Part shown: in pieces, positions 29,733 through 38,614 of the stretch
Layout: each line of letters opens with the position of its first letter
Position numbering within the stretch: position 1 is the stretch's first letter
NCBI RefSeq assembly: GCF_008932295.1
Contig: NZ_WBWA01000004.1
Coordinates: 1 to 64,000, forward strand
Origin: Brucella tritici
GTDB lineage: Bacteria > Pseudomonadota > Alphaproteobacteria > Rhizobiales > Rhizobiaceae
Direction: 5' to 3'
DNA: 64,000 nt
Made by a program: the position numbers and the translations under genes
The notes under the pieces: model-generated
Databases searched by the model: none
Told to the model about the DNA's origin: nothing
Seen by the model: only the letters and a program-made list of their open reading frames with translations

Positions 29733-30677
29733 TTGACGCGCGCCGCGAAGTGGAAATTACCCGTTCTTATCGGGCTGGTGGTTGCGCCTTTCGTGGTGAC
29801 CGGTTGCACGACGACCGGAACCTCGGGAAAAGCCAATTCGGAAAAGACGGCGGCAAGCCACGTCAAGTCCGTCAATGGCGTAAAGACCTACACCTACACC
29901 ACACGGGACAAGAATTGTCTTGAGCGTGCGATGTTCTTCGAATCCAACCGTTCAAGTTCCGATGGTCTTCTGGCTGTTGGCACTGTCGTTATGAACCGTC
30001 TTGCGTCAGGACGTTATCCGGATACGATTTGCGGTGTTGTTGGTCAGAAGAACCAGTTTGCACCCGGTGTTCTCACCCGCCAGATGAATTCCAAGGCGCT
30101 GCCCGACGTTCAGGCTGCAGCCGATGCAGTCTTGAAGGGCGAGCGTCATCCAAAACTCAAGAACGCCATGTTCTTCCACACGGCGGGTCTGAAATTCCCT
30201 TACAACAACATGCATTACGTGCTCGTAGCCGGTGGAAATTCCTTCTACGAGAAGCGCAATCGTGATGGCTCGCTGCAAAATCCGGTTCCGCAGGAGCCGT
30301 ACAATCTGGCTATGGCCTATTCGCCGCAATCACCGTCTCTTCCGCAGGATCCGTCTTATGACGTTACACTGCCGCAGACCGGTCCGGTTCCGGGAACGGA
30401 GCCAACCGTTCAGGTGGCGCTCGCAGAAGCTGTAAAGGCTCAAAGCGTAGAGCAGAGTGTCGGTGCTGGTCCGCAGGCTCGTAGCGACCGCTTGGCACGT
30501 CACCGCGGAGCAGTATCTCAGCAGGAACCACATATGCAGGTGGCCTCCTACCAGCCGCAATTCGATACGACGGCTCCGCAACCGACATCGCTCGGCTATG
30601 CTCCGGCAAGCCAGAAGCAGGCTGATGCCATTGGCGCGCTTCTTCTGTCGCAGGATCGTCCCGAAGCGCCGCTGTAA
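29733..30677 (+). CDS. SleB-type cell wall hydrolase lipoprotein
   Basis: A 314-residue envelope protein. A lipobox VVTGC (Cys25) marks it as a lipoprotein. The hydrolase domain (about 55-165) of the SleB/CwlJ family contains NCLERAMFFESN, where Glu in FES is the expected catalytic position, and TVVMNRLASGRYPDTICGVV. A Gln/Pro-rich low-complexity tail follows. The start is unusual: the only in-frame initiator is TTG at 29733, overlapping the stop of a five-codon frame that begins at ATG 29719 behind an AAGGG site, suggesting coupling or a frameshift near the start. It should cut peptidoglycan in the periplasm. Confidence 0.85.
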   Translation: MTRAAKWKLPVLIGLVVAPFVVTGCTTTGTSGKANSEKTAASHVKSVNGVKTYTYTTRDKNCLERAMFFESNRSSSDGLLAVGTVVMNRLASGRYPDTICGVVGQKNQFAPGVLTRQMNSKALPDVQAAADAVLKGERHPKLKNAMFFHTAGLKFPYNNMHYVLVAGGNSFYEKRNRDGSLQNPVPQEPYNLAMAYSPQSPSLPQDPSYDVTLPQTGPVPGTEPTVQVALAEAVKAQSVEQSVGAGPQARSDRLARHRGAVSQQEPHMQVASYQPQFDTTAPQPTSLGYAPASQKQADAIGALLLSQDRPEAPL

Positions 30678-30705
30678 GAAGCGCTTTTATAATCTGATAA
30701 TCTGC

Positions 30706-30739
30706 AACGCCGGTCTGGTTCAATCCGACCGGCGTTTTG
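30706..30739 (+). terminator. Terminator after the SleB-like gene
   Basis: AACGCCGGTC (30706-30715) and GACCGGCGTT (30727-30736) form a perfect 10-bp stem ending in TTTT. Confidence 0.85.
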
Positions 30740-30777
30740 ATTTCCTGGCTGGTTGTCGTCGCTTTCCGGCGAAAGTC

Positions 30778-31029
30778 TCAGCGGTAGATCGGGCGATAGA
30801 TCACCATCGGGGTGTCGTAGAAATCGACCTGATTCTGCCAGGCACGCCTGTCAGCTCTGCGATCGAGGTCCAGTCGCATCAGGCAGTTGGCAAAAGCGTC
30901 GGTATTGGCCTTGAAGCCATAGCTGCGGCAGGTCTGTTCGTCGGCGGCACGGCGTTGTTCCGGCGTCATGGTCACACAGCCCGCCAGAAGACCGGTAACG
31001 CCCAGCAAAATAAGCATTTTCTTATTCAT
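30778..31029 (-). CDS. Small putative lipoprotein
   Basis: An 83-residue protein starting MNKKMLILLGVTGLLAGC, a clear lipoprotein signal with Cys18. The mature part has QRRAADEQTCRSYGFKANT and CLMRLDLDRRAD, a pattern of short Cys-containing alphaproteobacterial lipoproteins with no known role. It is convergent with the SleB-like gene and divergent from the M29 aminopeptidase gene. Confidence 0.82.
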   Translation of the reverse strand: MNKKMLILLGVTGLLAGCVTMTPEQRRAADEQTCRSYGFKANTDAFANCLMRLDLDRRADRRAWQNQVDFYDTPMVIYRPIYR

Positions 31030-31153
31030 TACTGTCTGCTTTCTTCCGCACTGACCGCAGATTTACTATAACGCAAAGGCAGGAAAAAAGGTGGTGAAAT
31101 TATGCCGTCTGATAAACTGTCGGTGATTCCACATCCAAAGAGGTCTTCCACCC

Positions 31154-32407
31154 ATGGCTCATGAACAGCTGAACCCAGTCATCGATCCGATGAAACTCGA
31201 ACGTCTTGCGGAAGTCGCCGTTCGCGTTGGTCTGCAATTGCGCGAGGGGCAGGATCTTGTCATTACCGCGCCGGTCGTGGCTTTGCCGCTGGTTCGCCTT
31301 ATCGCCAAGCACGCCTACAAGGCGGGGGCCGGATTGGTAACGCCGTTCTTTGCGGATGACGAAATGGCGCTTGCCCGTTACGAGAACGCATCCGATGCGA
31401 GTTTCGATCGCGCGGCAAGCTGGCTTTATGAAGGGATGGCAAAAGCCTATTCGGATGGCGCTGCCCGTCTGGCCATCGCTGCCGACAATCCGATGCTTCT
31501 CTCCAACCAGGACCCGGCCAAGGTTTCACGCGCCAACCGGGCCAATTCGAAAGCCTATCAGCCGGCACTCGAAAAGATTGCTGGTTTCGACATCAACTGG
31601 AACATCGTTTCCTATCCCAATCCGGCCTGGGCAAAGCTCATGTTTCCAAATGAGCCGGCGGACACCGCCACTCGCAAGCTGGCCGATGCGATCTTCGCGG
31701 CTTCGCGCGTCGATGTCGACGATCCGGTCGGTGCCTGGGCGGCGCACAACGCGGCGCTTCGCACCCGCACCCGTTTCCTGAATGGCAAGGCGTATAGTGC
31801 CCTGCATTTCAAAGGCCCGAACACCGATCTGACGGTCGGGCTTGCCGACGGTCATGAATGGCACGGCGGCGCGTCTACGGCGAAGAATGGGATCACCTGC
31901 AATCCGAACATTCCAACGGAAGAAGTGTTCACTACACCGCATGCATTGCGTGTCGAAGGCTATGTGACGAGTACCAAGCCTCTGTCGCATCAGGGCACAT
32001 TGATCGAGAATATTGCGGTTCGCTTTGAAGGCGGACGAATTGTCGAGGCGAAGGCAAGCCGCGGTGAAGAAGTGCTCAACAAGGTGCTGGATACAGATGA
32101 AGGTGCCCGTCATCTGGGTGAAGTGGCGCTGGTTCCGCATTCATCGCCGATATCGCAGAGTGGGCTTTTGTTCTACAACACCCTGTTTGACGAGAATGCC
32201 GCAAGCCACATCGCACTCGGCCAGTGCTATTCCAAGTGCTTTATCGACGGCGCAAATCTGACGCCGGAACAGATCAAGGCGCAGGGTGGCAATTCGAGCC
32301 TTATCCATATCGACTGGATGATCGGCTCCGGCCAGATCGACGTTGATGGCATCAACGCGGACGGAACCCGCGAGCCGGTGATGCGCAGTGGCGAATGGGC
32401 CAACTGA
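31154..32407 (+). CDS. Aminopeptidase of family M29 (thermophilic-type, AmpS/PepS)
   Basis: A 417-residue cytosolic metallo-aminopeptidase. Candidate metal ligands are Glu in ALRVEGYVTST, Glu in HLGEVALVPH, His in NAASHIALGQCY and the HIDWMIGS segment near the end; the N-terminal half (LERLAEVAVRVGLQLREGQ) is family typical. It releases N-terminal amino acids from peptides. Monocistronic, ending at a bidirectional terminator shared with dps. Confidence 0.95.
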   Translation: MAHEQLNPVIDPMKLERLAEVAVRVGLQLREGQDLVITAPVVALPLVRLIAKHAYKAGAGLVTPFFADDEMALARYENASDASFDRAASWLYEGMAKAYSDGAARLAIAADNPMLLSNQDPAKVSRANRANSKAYQPALEKIAGFDINWNIVSYPNPAWAKLMFPNEPADTATRKLADAIFAASRVDVDDPVGAWAAHNAALRTRTRFLNGKAYSALHFKGPNTDLTVGLADGHEWHGGASTAKNGITCNPNIPTEEVFTTPHALRVEGYVTSTKPLSHQGTLIENIAVRFEGGRIVEAKASRGEEVLNKVLDTDEGARHLGEVALVPHSSPISQSGLLFYNTLFDENAASHIALGQCYSKCFIDGANLTPEQIKAQGGNSSLIHIDWMIGSGQIDVDGINADGTREPVMRSGEWAN

Positions 32408-32421
32408 TTGTCGCGAAATAG

Positions 32422-32448
32422 AAAAGGCCGGGAAATTCCCGGCCTTTT
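32422..32448. terminator. Bidirectional terminator between M29 aminopeptidase and dps
   Basis: AAAAGGCCGGGAA (32422-32434) and TTCCCGGCCTTTT (32436-32448) are a perfect inverted repeat. It serves both convergent genes. Confidence 0.9.
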
Positions 32449-32464
32449 CATTGCATCTGCGAGG

Positions 32465-32962
32465 TCAGTTCTTTTCCTGAACATGGGCCTCAAGGAACCA
32501 CAATGCCTTGTCGAGACTGCGGGACGCGGCGGTAAAAATATCCGCCGTATCGTCATCACCTGCATCATCTGCATCCTTGATCGACTTGCGCACAAGATTG
32601 GCGACGTCGCCATAACGCTCGATCAGTGCAAGCAGATGATCGTGAACGGCATAGATGTCGGTCGGATAAGGCTTGAGCTTGCTTTCCTTGGCCACGACCT
32701 GCGTGGTGCCATAGGCCGTCCCGCCGATCTGTACGGCGCGCTCGGCAATCGTGTCGACATGTTCGTCAAGATCGTCGCGGAAGCCATCAAGCATTTCATG
32801 AACGGCGATAAACTGCGGTCCCTTAAGGTTCCAGTGTGCCTGCTTGGTGATGAGGGCAAGATCGATTGTCGCGGCGAGGTTTTCATTCAGCAGCGCGATC
32901 ATTGTCGTCTTCGTATTGGAAGGAAGATCGTTGCGGGTTGCATGCATCGACTTCTTGGACAT
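32465..32962 (-). CDS. dps: DNA-binding ferritin-like protein Dps
   Basis: A 165-residue ferritin-fold dodecamer that stores iron, consumes peroxide and shields DNA in stress. Ferroxidase-site residues align with E. coli Dps: His43 and His55, Asp59, Asp70 and Glu74 ([33 protein letters not shown]). A Lys/Arg-bearing N-terminus ([15 protein letters not shown]) could bind DNA. The ATG at 32962 has AGGAT upstream; a longer frame begins at 32995 without support. Confidence 0.96.
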   Translation of the reverse strand: MSKKSMHATRNDLPSNTKTTMIALLNENLAATIDLALITKQAHWNLKGPQFIAVHEMLDGFRDDLDEHVDTIAERAVQIGGTAYGTTQVVAKESKLKPYPTDIYAVHDHLLALIERYGDVANLVRKSIKDADDAGDDDTADIFTAASRSLDKALWFLEAHVQEKN

Positions 32963-33249
32963 TTTATCCTCATATCCTTTTGTTCGATCCGGCATGGAGC
33001 GGCTGGGAGATGTCGCTCATAATCACGGGCAGCTATTCCAAACGCAAACGAACCCGCCAGATCCTTATGAGGTTCGATTGCCGGGTGGGCCTTGTCGCCG
33101 TCAGGACAACATAAAAATATTCCCGCACCCGATGACGAAATGCATATCGCCGGTTTTTGTTCCAAGGGAATGCTTAAAAACGGACTTGATCCAGCCTTTG
33201 GACAAGACTTGGCTTGTCGCGACGCAAAATCTGATTTACCCGATTGCGC

Positions 33250-33939
33250 ATGAAGATACTTGCGCTTGATACTGCCGCTTCGTGGTGTTCCGTTGCCGTC
33301 TACAATTCCGACGGCGATATCGTGCTTGCCGATGTTAGCGAAAACATCGGCAAGGGACATGCGGAAGTATTGATGGACTATGTCGAACGTGCTGTGAGAG
33401 AGGCGAAACTATCGCTCCGCGATATGGATCGGGTAGCGGTCAATATCGGGCCGGGGTCGTTTACCGGCGTCCGTATCGGTGTCTCGGCGGCACGCGGTTT
33501 TGCACTGGCGCTCGACGTTCCTGCCATCGGTATCACCGCCTTCGAAGCGCTGGCCGCAGAAACACAGTCTCTGTCGCCGCAAAAGCCAGTCCTGGTTCTT
33601 CTCGATGCGCATCGCGGCGAGATTTATGCGCAATCATTCGATGCGAAAGGCTTGCCGAGTGCGAAGCCACTGGTTCTGTCGCGAGAGGAAGCGGAGGCTC
33701 TTGCCGTTTCCCAGGCAGCAAGTACGGTTCTTGCAGGCTCCGCGGCCCCTGCGATCAATGAAGTGATCGGCAGTCGCTTCACACTTGGCCCGGTTGAGCC
33801 GACAGCGAAAATTGGCATCTATGCGCGTCTGGCGAATTCGCGCCAGCCTGGCGATGCGCCGAAGCCGCTTTACATGCGTGGGCCGGATGCGAAGCCGCAG
33901 GTCGGTTTTGCGCTGCCGCGCAAGGCCACCGGAGAATAG
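33250..33939 (+). CDS. tsaB: tRNA threonylcarbamoyladenosine biosynthesis protein TsaB
   Basis: A 229-residue ASKHA-fold partner of TsaD and TsaE for the universal t6A37 modification of ANN-decoding tRNAs. It begins MKILALDTAASWCSVAV and contains the hallmark GPGSFTGVRIGVSAARGFALA. The ATG at 33250 is chosen over a TTG two codons upstream. rimI follows after 3 bp, the normal arrangement. Confidence 0.97.
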   Translation: MKILALDTAASWCSVAVYNSDGDIVLADVSENIGKGHAEVLMDYVERAVREAKLSLRDMDRVAVNIGPGSFTGVRIGVSAARGFALALDVPAIGITAFEALAAETQSLSPQKPVLVLLDAHRGEIYAQSFDAKGLPSAKPLVLSREEAEALAVSQAASTVLAGSAAPAINEVIGSRFTLGPVEPTAKIGIYARLANSRQPGDAPKPLYMRGPDAKPQVGFALPRKATGE

Positions 33940-33942
33940 CCG

Positions 33943-34455
33943 ATGATGGGCTTGCCGTTTGGGCGTTTCGGTCGCAGACAAATCTCGGTGGAGTCGCTTG
34001 GCGTACAGGACAGTCATGCGATCCAGCGTATTCATGCAGTTGCTTTCCATCACGGTTGGAGTTCCGACGATTTCAGGTCGCTGATTGCGCAGGATACAGT
34101 TTTCGGTTTTGTTGCCCGTGCGGAAGGCAAGCCGAACGATGCCTGTGGCTTTGTGCTGGCCCGTCTGGTGGCAGGTGAGGCGGAAATCCTGACCATTGCC
34201 GTCGCGCGTGATGTGCAGCGCCAGGGCGTCGGGCGCGCGCTGATGGATGCCGTGTTACGCCATCTCTATCAGGAGCGCGCTGAAACGCTTTTTCTGGAAG
34301 TGGATGAGGCCAATGTTGCCGCACAGGCACTTTATCGCCGTCTCGGTTTCCAGAAGGTTGGTGACCGTCCCGCTTACTATGAAACAGCGAATGGGCGTTC
34401 GGCCGCGTTGATATTGCGTCGCGACCTGAGCCGTGCTCCGGCGGGGCCACGATGA
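33943..34455 (+). CDS. rimI: RimI-like ribosomal protein alanine N-acetyltransferase
   Basis: A 170-residue GNAT enzyme. Acetyl-CoA binding is by VARDVQRQGVGRALMDAVL (about 86-104), followed by LEVDEANVAAQALYRRLGF. RimI acetylates the N-terminus of ribosomal protein S18; the tsaB-rimI pairing supports the name. Its end overlaps the acyltransferase start by 4 bases (ATGA), so it is translationally coupled. Confidence 0.92.
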   Translation: MMGLPFGRFGRRQISVESLGVQDSHAIQRIHAVAFHHGWSSDDFRSLIAQDTVFGFVARAEGKPNDACGFVLARLVAGEAEILTIAVARDVQRQGVGRALMDAVLRHLYQERAETLFLEVDEANVAAQALYRRLGFQKVGDRPAYYETANGRSAALILRRDLSRAPAGPR

Positions 34456-35255
34456 TCGGAGCAATCCGCATCTTTCTCGTCGTCGCGGCGATGGTCGCAT
34501 TGAGTCTGTCGCTTATTCCAGTTCAGTATCTGTTGCTTAAGCTGAAGAACAACTGGAAGGGCCGCCTGCCGACCTTTTTCCATCGTATTGCCGCACGTTT
34601 GTTCGGCTTTCGCATCAAGACCGTCGGCCAGATGCACGAGGGCCGGCCTCTGCTACTTGTCGCCAACCATACCTCGTGGAGCGATATCATCGTTCTGTCG
34701 ACGGTCGGTCAAGTCTCCTTCATCGCCAAGTCGGAAGTCAGGAAGTGGCCTGTTTTCGGCATGTTTGCCGTTTTGCAGCGCACTGTTTTCGTTGAGCGTG
34801 AGCGCCGGGGCAAGACGGGTGAACAGACATCCGAAATCGCAAGGCGTCTGGCAACGGACGATGCTATGGTGCTGTTCGCTGAAGGCACGACCTCGGATGG
34901 TAATCGCGTTCTGCCGTTCAAGACGGCGCTTTTCGGTGCTGCGCACGCTGCGATCAAGGAAGCGAATGTACCCGAAGTCGTGGTTCAACCGGTTGCGATC
35001 GCCTATACAGGGGTTCATGGCATGGCCATGGGCCGGTATTTCCGCCCGATTGCCTCCTGGCCGGGCGACGTCGAGCTGATGCCGCACCTGAAAGGTATCT
35101 TGCGCGAAGGCGCCATCGACGTTGAAGTGCGTTTCGGCGAGCCGGTCGTCGTAACGTCCAAGACAGATCGCAAGGCGCTGGCGCGTACGATGGAAAACAG
35201 GGTGCGTGCGCTTTTGCAAAGCGCGTTGCTGGGGCGCGAGATTCCCGAAGAGTGA
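34452..35255 (+). CDS. 1-acyl-sn-glycerol-3-phosphate acyltransferase (PlsC family)
   Basis: A 267-residue inner-membrane acyltransferase with an N-terminal hydrophobic anchor (residues 4-30). The catalytic HX4D motif is NHTSWSD and the substrate motif is LFAEGTTSDG. It would acylate lysophosphatidic acid to phosphatidic acid, or act as an ornithine-lipid O-acyltransferase (OlsA), which is also PlsC-like in this group; sequence alone cannot separate these. Overlaps rimI. Confidence 0.9.
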   Translation: MIGAIRIFLVVAAMVALSLSLIPVQYLLLKLKNNWKGRLPTFFHRIAARLFGFRIKTVGQMHEGRPLLLVANHTSWSDIIVLSTVGQVSFIAKSEVRKWPVFGMFAVLQRTVFVERERRGKTGEQTSEIARRLATDDAMVLFAEGTTSDGNRVLPFKTALFGAAHAAIKEANVPEVVVQPVAIAYTGVHGMAMGRYFRPIASWPGDVELMPHLKGILREGAIDVEVRFGEPVVVTSKTDRKALARTMENRVRALLQSALLGREIPEE

Positions 35256-35347
35256 CAACTGCTCGATCGGGCGTTTAGCCAAGTGTTCAGCCAGTTGTTC
35301 AGAATGTCACCTTTCAAATTGGTGACAAAAGCTGTAGATAGCCGCGC

Positions 35348-36736
35348 ATGAGCGACAATATTACCGATCTCGAGCCCACGGCAGAGCGCCCCAATGTGCG
35401 TAAGGTTTTCGTAAAAACCTATGGCTGCCAGATGAACGTCTACGATAGCCAGCGCATGGCCGACAGCCTTGCAGCGGAAGGCTATGTTGCGACTGATACG
35501 CCGGACGATGCCGATCTGGTTCTGCTCAATACCTGCCACATTCGCGAAAAAGCGTCGGAAAAGCTCTATTCCGCGCTTGGCCGTCTGCGCAAGATGAAGG
35601 ATGCGCGTGAAGCGAATGGCAAGGAACTGACCATCGGTGTTGCGGGCTGCGTGGCGCAGGCAGAGGGACAGGAAATCCTGCGCCGTGCGCCGAATGTCGA
35701 TCTCGTCATCGGCCCGCAGACCTATCATCGCCTGCCCAATGCTCTTGCGCGCGTTCGTGGCGGCGAAAAGGTGGTTGAGACCGAATACGCTCTCGAAGAC
35801 AAATTCGAACATCTGCCGTCGCCCAAGCGCGAGGAAACCCGCAAACGCGGTGTTTCTGCTTTCCTTACTGTGCAGGAAGGTTGCGACAAGTTCTGCACCT
35901 TCTGCGTGGTTCCCTATACGCGCGGCTCGGAAGTTTCGCGCAGCGTGAAGCAGATCGTGGCCGAGGCCGAGCGCCTTGCCGATAGCGGCGTGCGCGAACT
36001 GACCTTGCTCGGCCAGAACGTCAATGCCTGGCACGGCGCTGGTGACGATGGTCGCGAATGGGGCTTGGGCGAACTTCTGTTTCGCCTGGCGCGCATTCCG
36101 GGCATTGCCCGTCTTCGTTATACGACCAGCCATCCGCGCGACATGGACGACAGCCTGATTGCCGCCCACCGCGACCTGCGCCAGCTGATGCCTTATCTGC
36201 ATCTGCCGGTACAATCCGGCTCGGACCGTATTCTCAAGGCGATGAACCGTCGTCACAAGGCCGATGAATATGTGCGTCTGATCGAGCGTATTCGCGAAGT
36301 GAGGCCGGATCTGGCGCTGTCGGGCGATTTTATCGTAGGCTTTCCCGGCGAAACCGATCAGGACTTCGAAGACACGATGCAGCTGGTGCGCACGGTCAAT
36401 TACGCGCAGGCCTATTCGTTCAAATATTCGCCACGTCCCGGCACACCGGGTGCCGATCTACCCGATCACGTGGAAGAAGCGGTGAAGGATGAGCGTCTCC
36501 AGCGTCTCCAGGCGCTTCTGTCAGAACAGCAATATGCGTTTCAGGATTCCATGATCGGTCGCGAGATGGATGTGCTGCTCGAAAAGCCGGGCCGTATTGC
36601 TGGCCAGATGGTTGGCCGCTCGCCTTGGCTCCTGCCTGTCATCATCGATGACAACAATGACCAGGTCGGCGACATCATTCATGTGAAAATCACGTCCACA
36701 GGGACCAATAGCCTTATTGCGCAAAAACTGGCCTGA
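35348..36736 (+). CDS. miaB: tRNA-2-methylthio-N6-dimethylallyladenosine synthase MiaB
   Basis: A 462-residue radical-SAM methylthiotransferase acting on A37 of tRNAs. The N-terminal UPF0004 domain supplies three Cys (TYGCQMN, LNTCHIR, VAGCVAQ), the radical-SAM CxxxCxxC is [17 protein letters not shown], and a TRAM RNA-binding domain ends the protein. All six cluster cysteines are present. Follows the acyltransferase by 92 bp and precedes phoH. Confidence 0.98.
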   Translation: MSDNITDLEPTAERPNVRKVFVKTYGCQMNVYDSQRMADSLAAEGYVATDTPDDADLVLLNTCHIREKASEKLYSALGRLRKMKDAREANGKELTIGVAGCVAQAEGQEILRRAPNVDLVIGPQTYHRLPNALARVRGGEKVVETEYALEDKFEHLPSPKREETRKRGVSAFLTVQEGCDKFCTFCVVPYTRGSEVSRSVKQIVAEAERLADSGVRELTLLGQNVNAWHGAGDDGREWGLGELLFRLARIPGIARLRYTTSHPRDMDDSLIAAHRDLRQLMPYLHLPVQSGSDRILKAMNRRHKADEYVRLIERIREVRPDLALSGDFIVGFPGETDQDFEDTMQLVRTVNYAQAYSFKYSPRPGTPGADLPDHVEEAVKDERLQRLQALLSEQQYAFQDSMIGREMDVLLEKPGRIAGQMVGRSPWLLPVIIDDNNDQVGDIIHVKITSTGTNSLIAQKLA

Positions 36737-36894
36737 AGGCATGATGATGTCGAGGCAGAAAATTTCGGCACTTTGAGTCGCTTGCCGGTAATCCTGTCGA
36801 GACTGTGATTGCAATACGTGAACGGTTTGCGTTCACGCATAATCTGGTCTGAAAAGCCTGCAACTTTTCAGGATTGTGCTTTAAGGAGATACGG

Positions 36895-37956
36895 TTGAGC
36901 GCTACGGAAAAGCTGAAGTCTGCCAAGCCAACCAATCAAACGCAAAAAAGCCCGACGACCGGGGCCTCGGATATGGCCCACATCGTGCTCACCTTCGACA
37001 ATAACCGTCTTGCCATCGCGCTTTACGGTCAGTTCGATGAAAATCTGGCCCGTATCGAACAGAAGCTTGGCGTGGATGTCCGCTCCAAGGGGAACCAGCT
37101 TTCGATCCGGGGTGAACCGACCGCGACCGAGCAGGCGCGGCGTGCACTGGATCATCTTTATGAAACCTTGCAGAAGGGTCATGAACTGACGACGTCGGAT
37201 GTCGACGGCGCCTTGCGCATGGCAATCGCTGCCGATGACCAGTTGACGCTACCGACCATGGAAAACAAGGGCAAGCTTTCCGCAGCCCAGATTTCCACGC
37301 GCAAGAAGACCATCTTTGCCCGCACACCGACGCAGGATGCCTATATGCGCGCGCTCGACCGGTCGGAGCTGGTGTTCGGCGTCGGCCCCGCCGGAACCGG
37401 CAAGACCTATCTTGCCGTCGCCCATGCGGCGATGCTGCTGGAACGCGGTCTGGTGGAGCGCATCATTCTGTCGCGTCCGGCTGTCGAGGCGGGCGAACGA
37501 CTGGGCTTCCTGCCAGGCGATATGAAGGAAAAGGTCGATCCTTATCTGCGCCCGCTTTACGATGCGCTTTACGACATGATGCCTGCCGAAAAGGTTGAGC
37601 GTGCGATTACGGCAGGTGTGATCGAAATCGCGCCGCTTGCCTTCATGCGTGGGCGTACCCTCGCGCATTCTGCGGTCATTCTCGATGAGGCGCAGAACAC
37701 GACATCCATGCAGATGAAGATGTTCCTGACCCGTCTCGGCGAGGGATCACGCATGATGGTCAATGGCGACCCGAGCCAGATCGATCTTCCGCCGGGCCAG
37801 AAGTCAGGCCTCGTGGAAGCGCTTCGTGTGCTGGACGAGGTCGAGGGCGTTATCAAGGTGCGCTTTACGGAGAAAGACGTTGTACGTCATCCGCTGGTGG
37901 CGGCAATCGTCGGCGCTTACGACCGCGACGGCAAGCAGCACGCGCGTTCGGAATGA
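36895..37956 (+). CDS. PhoH-like ATPase (YbeZ type)
   Basis: A 353-residue P-loop ATPase with a short KH-like N-terminal region (about 25-100, VLTFDNNRLAIALYGQFDEN) and the PhoH domain: Walker A GVGPAGTGKTYLAVA, Walker B SAVILDEAQNTTS. In many bacteria it partners YbeY in ribosome and RNA maturation, and ybeY follows here. I choose TTG 36895 because AAGGAG lies 6 bases before it; the next in-frame ATG (36973) has no site. Despite the name it is probably not a phosphate-regulon protein. Confidence 0.93.
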   Translation: MSATEKLKSAKPTNQTQKSPTTGASDMAHIVLTFDNNRLAIALYGQFDENLARIEQKLGVDVRSKGNQLSIRGEPTATEQARRALDHLYETLQKGHELTTSDVDGALRMAIAADDQLTLPTMENKGKLSAAQISTRKKTIFARTPTQDAYMRALDRSELVFGVGPAGTGKTYLAVAHAAMLLERGLVERIILSRPAVEAGERLGFLPGDMKEKVDPYLRPLYDALYDMMPAEKVERAITAGVIEIAPLAFMRGRTLAHSAVILDEAQNTTSMQMKMFLTRLGEGSRMMVNGDPSQIDLPPGQKSGLVEALRVLDEVEGVIKVRFTEKDVVRHPLVAAIVGAYDRDGKQHARSE

Positions 37957-37993
37957 TCTTGCAATTGCCTATTGGAATCACGATCTAAAAGAT

Positions 37994-38049
37994 GCTGTCT
38001 GTCTTTTCGAGCTGCCCCCCGAAAATGGGAACCGCTCTTGGCAGACAGC
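37994..38049. repeat. Partial or degenerate dispersed repeat between phoH and ybeY
   Basis: Outer arms GCTGTCTGTC (37994-38003) and GGCAGACAGC (38040-38049) enclose CGAAAATGGGAACCGCTCTTGG, which resembles the core CGAAAGTGGGAACCGG of copy A. Only the first hairpin of the two-hairpin family is present. Confidence 0.65.
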
Positions 38050-38105
38050 TTTCTTGTAACTGAAAGGATGATGCGGCTAGCCAGCACGGAGAGCCGCCGC
38101 AGAAC

Positions 38106-38594
38106 GTGCCAAATAACGCGATCCATATCGATATCATGGTTGAAGCTGGCAACTGGCCGGATGAGACCGCCCTTGAAGGGCTCGTCAGAAAGTCGGTCGA
38201 GGCCGCCTGGGCTAATCTTGGGCTGAAAAGCGCGACAAGCGAGCTCAGTGTCGTCTTCACCGACGATGCCTCGATCCAGACCCTGAATGCGGAATGGCGC
38301 GGCAAGGACAAGCCGACGAATGTGCTGTCATTTCCGGCTTTTCCGGTCAAGGCAGGGGCGCAGCCGGGGCCGATGCTGGGCGACATCATCATCGCGCGGG
38401 AGACTGTCGAGCGCGAGGCCCGTGAAGAGGACAAGCCGCTCGAAAACCATCTCGCTCACCTCGTCGTGCATGGTTTTTTGCACCTTTTGGGTTACGATCA
38501 CGAAACCGATGCGGAAGCGGATGTGATGGAGGGGCGCGAGCGTGAAATCCTTCATGCTCTTGCCATCCCCGACCCTTATGCTGTATCCGAATAA
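38106..38594 (+). CDS. ybeY: Endoribonuclease YbeY
   Basis: A 162-residue metal-dependent RNase needed for 16S rRNA 3'-end maturation and small-RNA homeostasis. The zinc motif is [11 protein letters not shown] and the conserved Arg region is [25 protein letters not shown]-like (only short parts quoted: [15 protein letters not shown]). The start is GTG at 38106, judged by the family N-terminus ([14 protein letters not shown]). Positioned after phoH and before corC as in most proteobacteria. Confidence 0.96.
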   Translation: MPNNAIHIDIMVEAGNWPDETALEGLVRKSVEAAWANLGLKSATSELSVVFTDDASIQTLNAEWRGKDKPTNVLSFPAFPVKAGAQPGPMLGDIIIARETVEREAREEDKPLENHLAHLVVHGFLHLLGYDHETDAEADVMEGREREILHALAIPDPYAVSE

Positions 38595-38614
38595 GACCCT
38601 AACAACGATTGACC

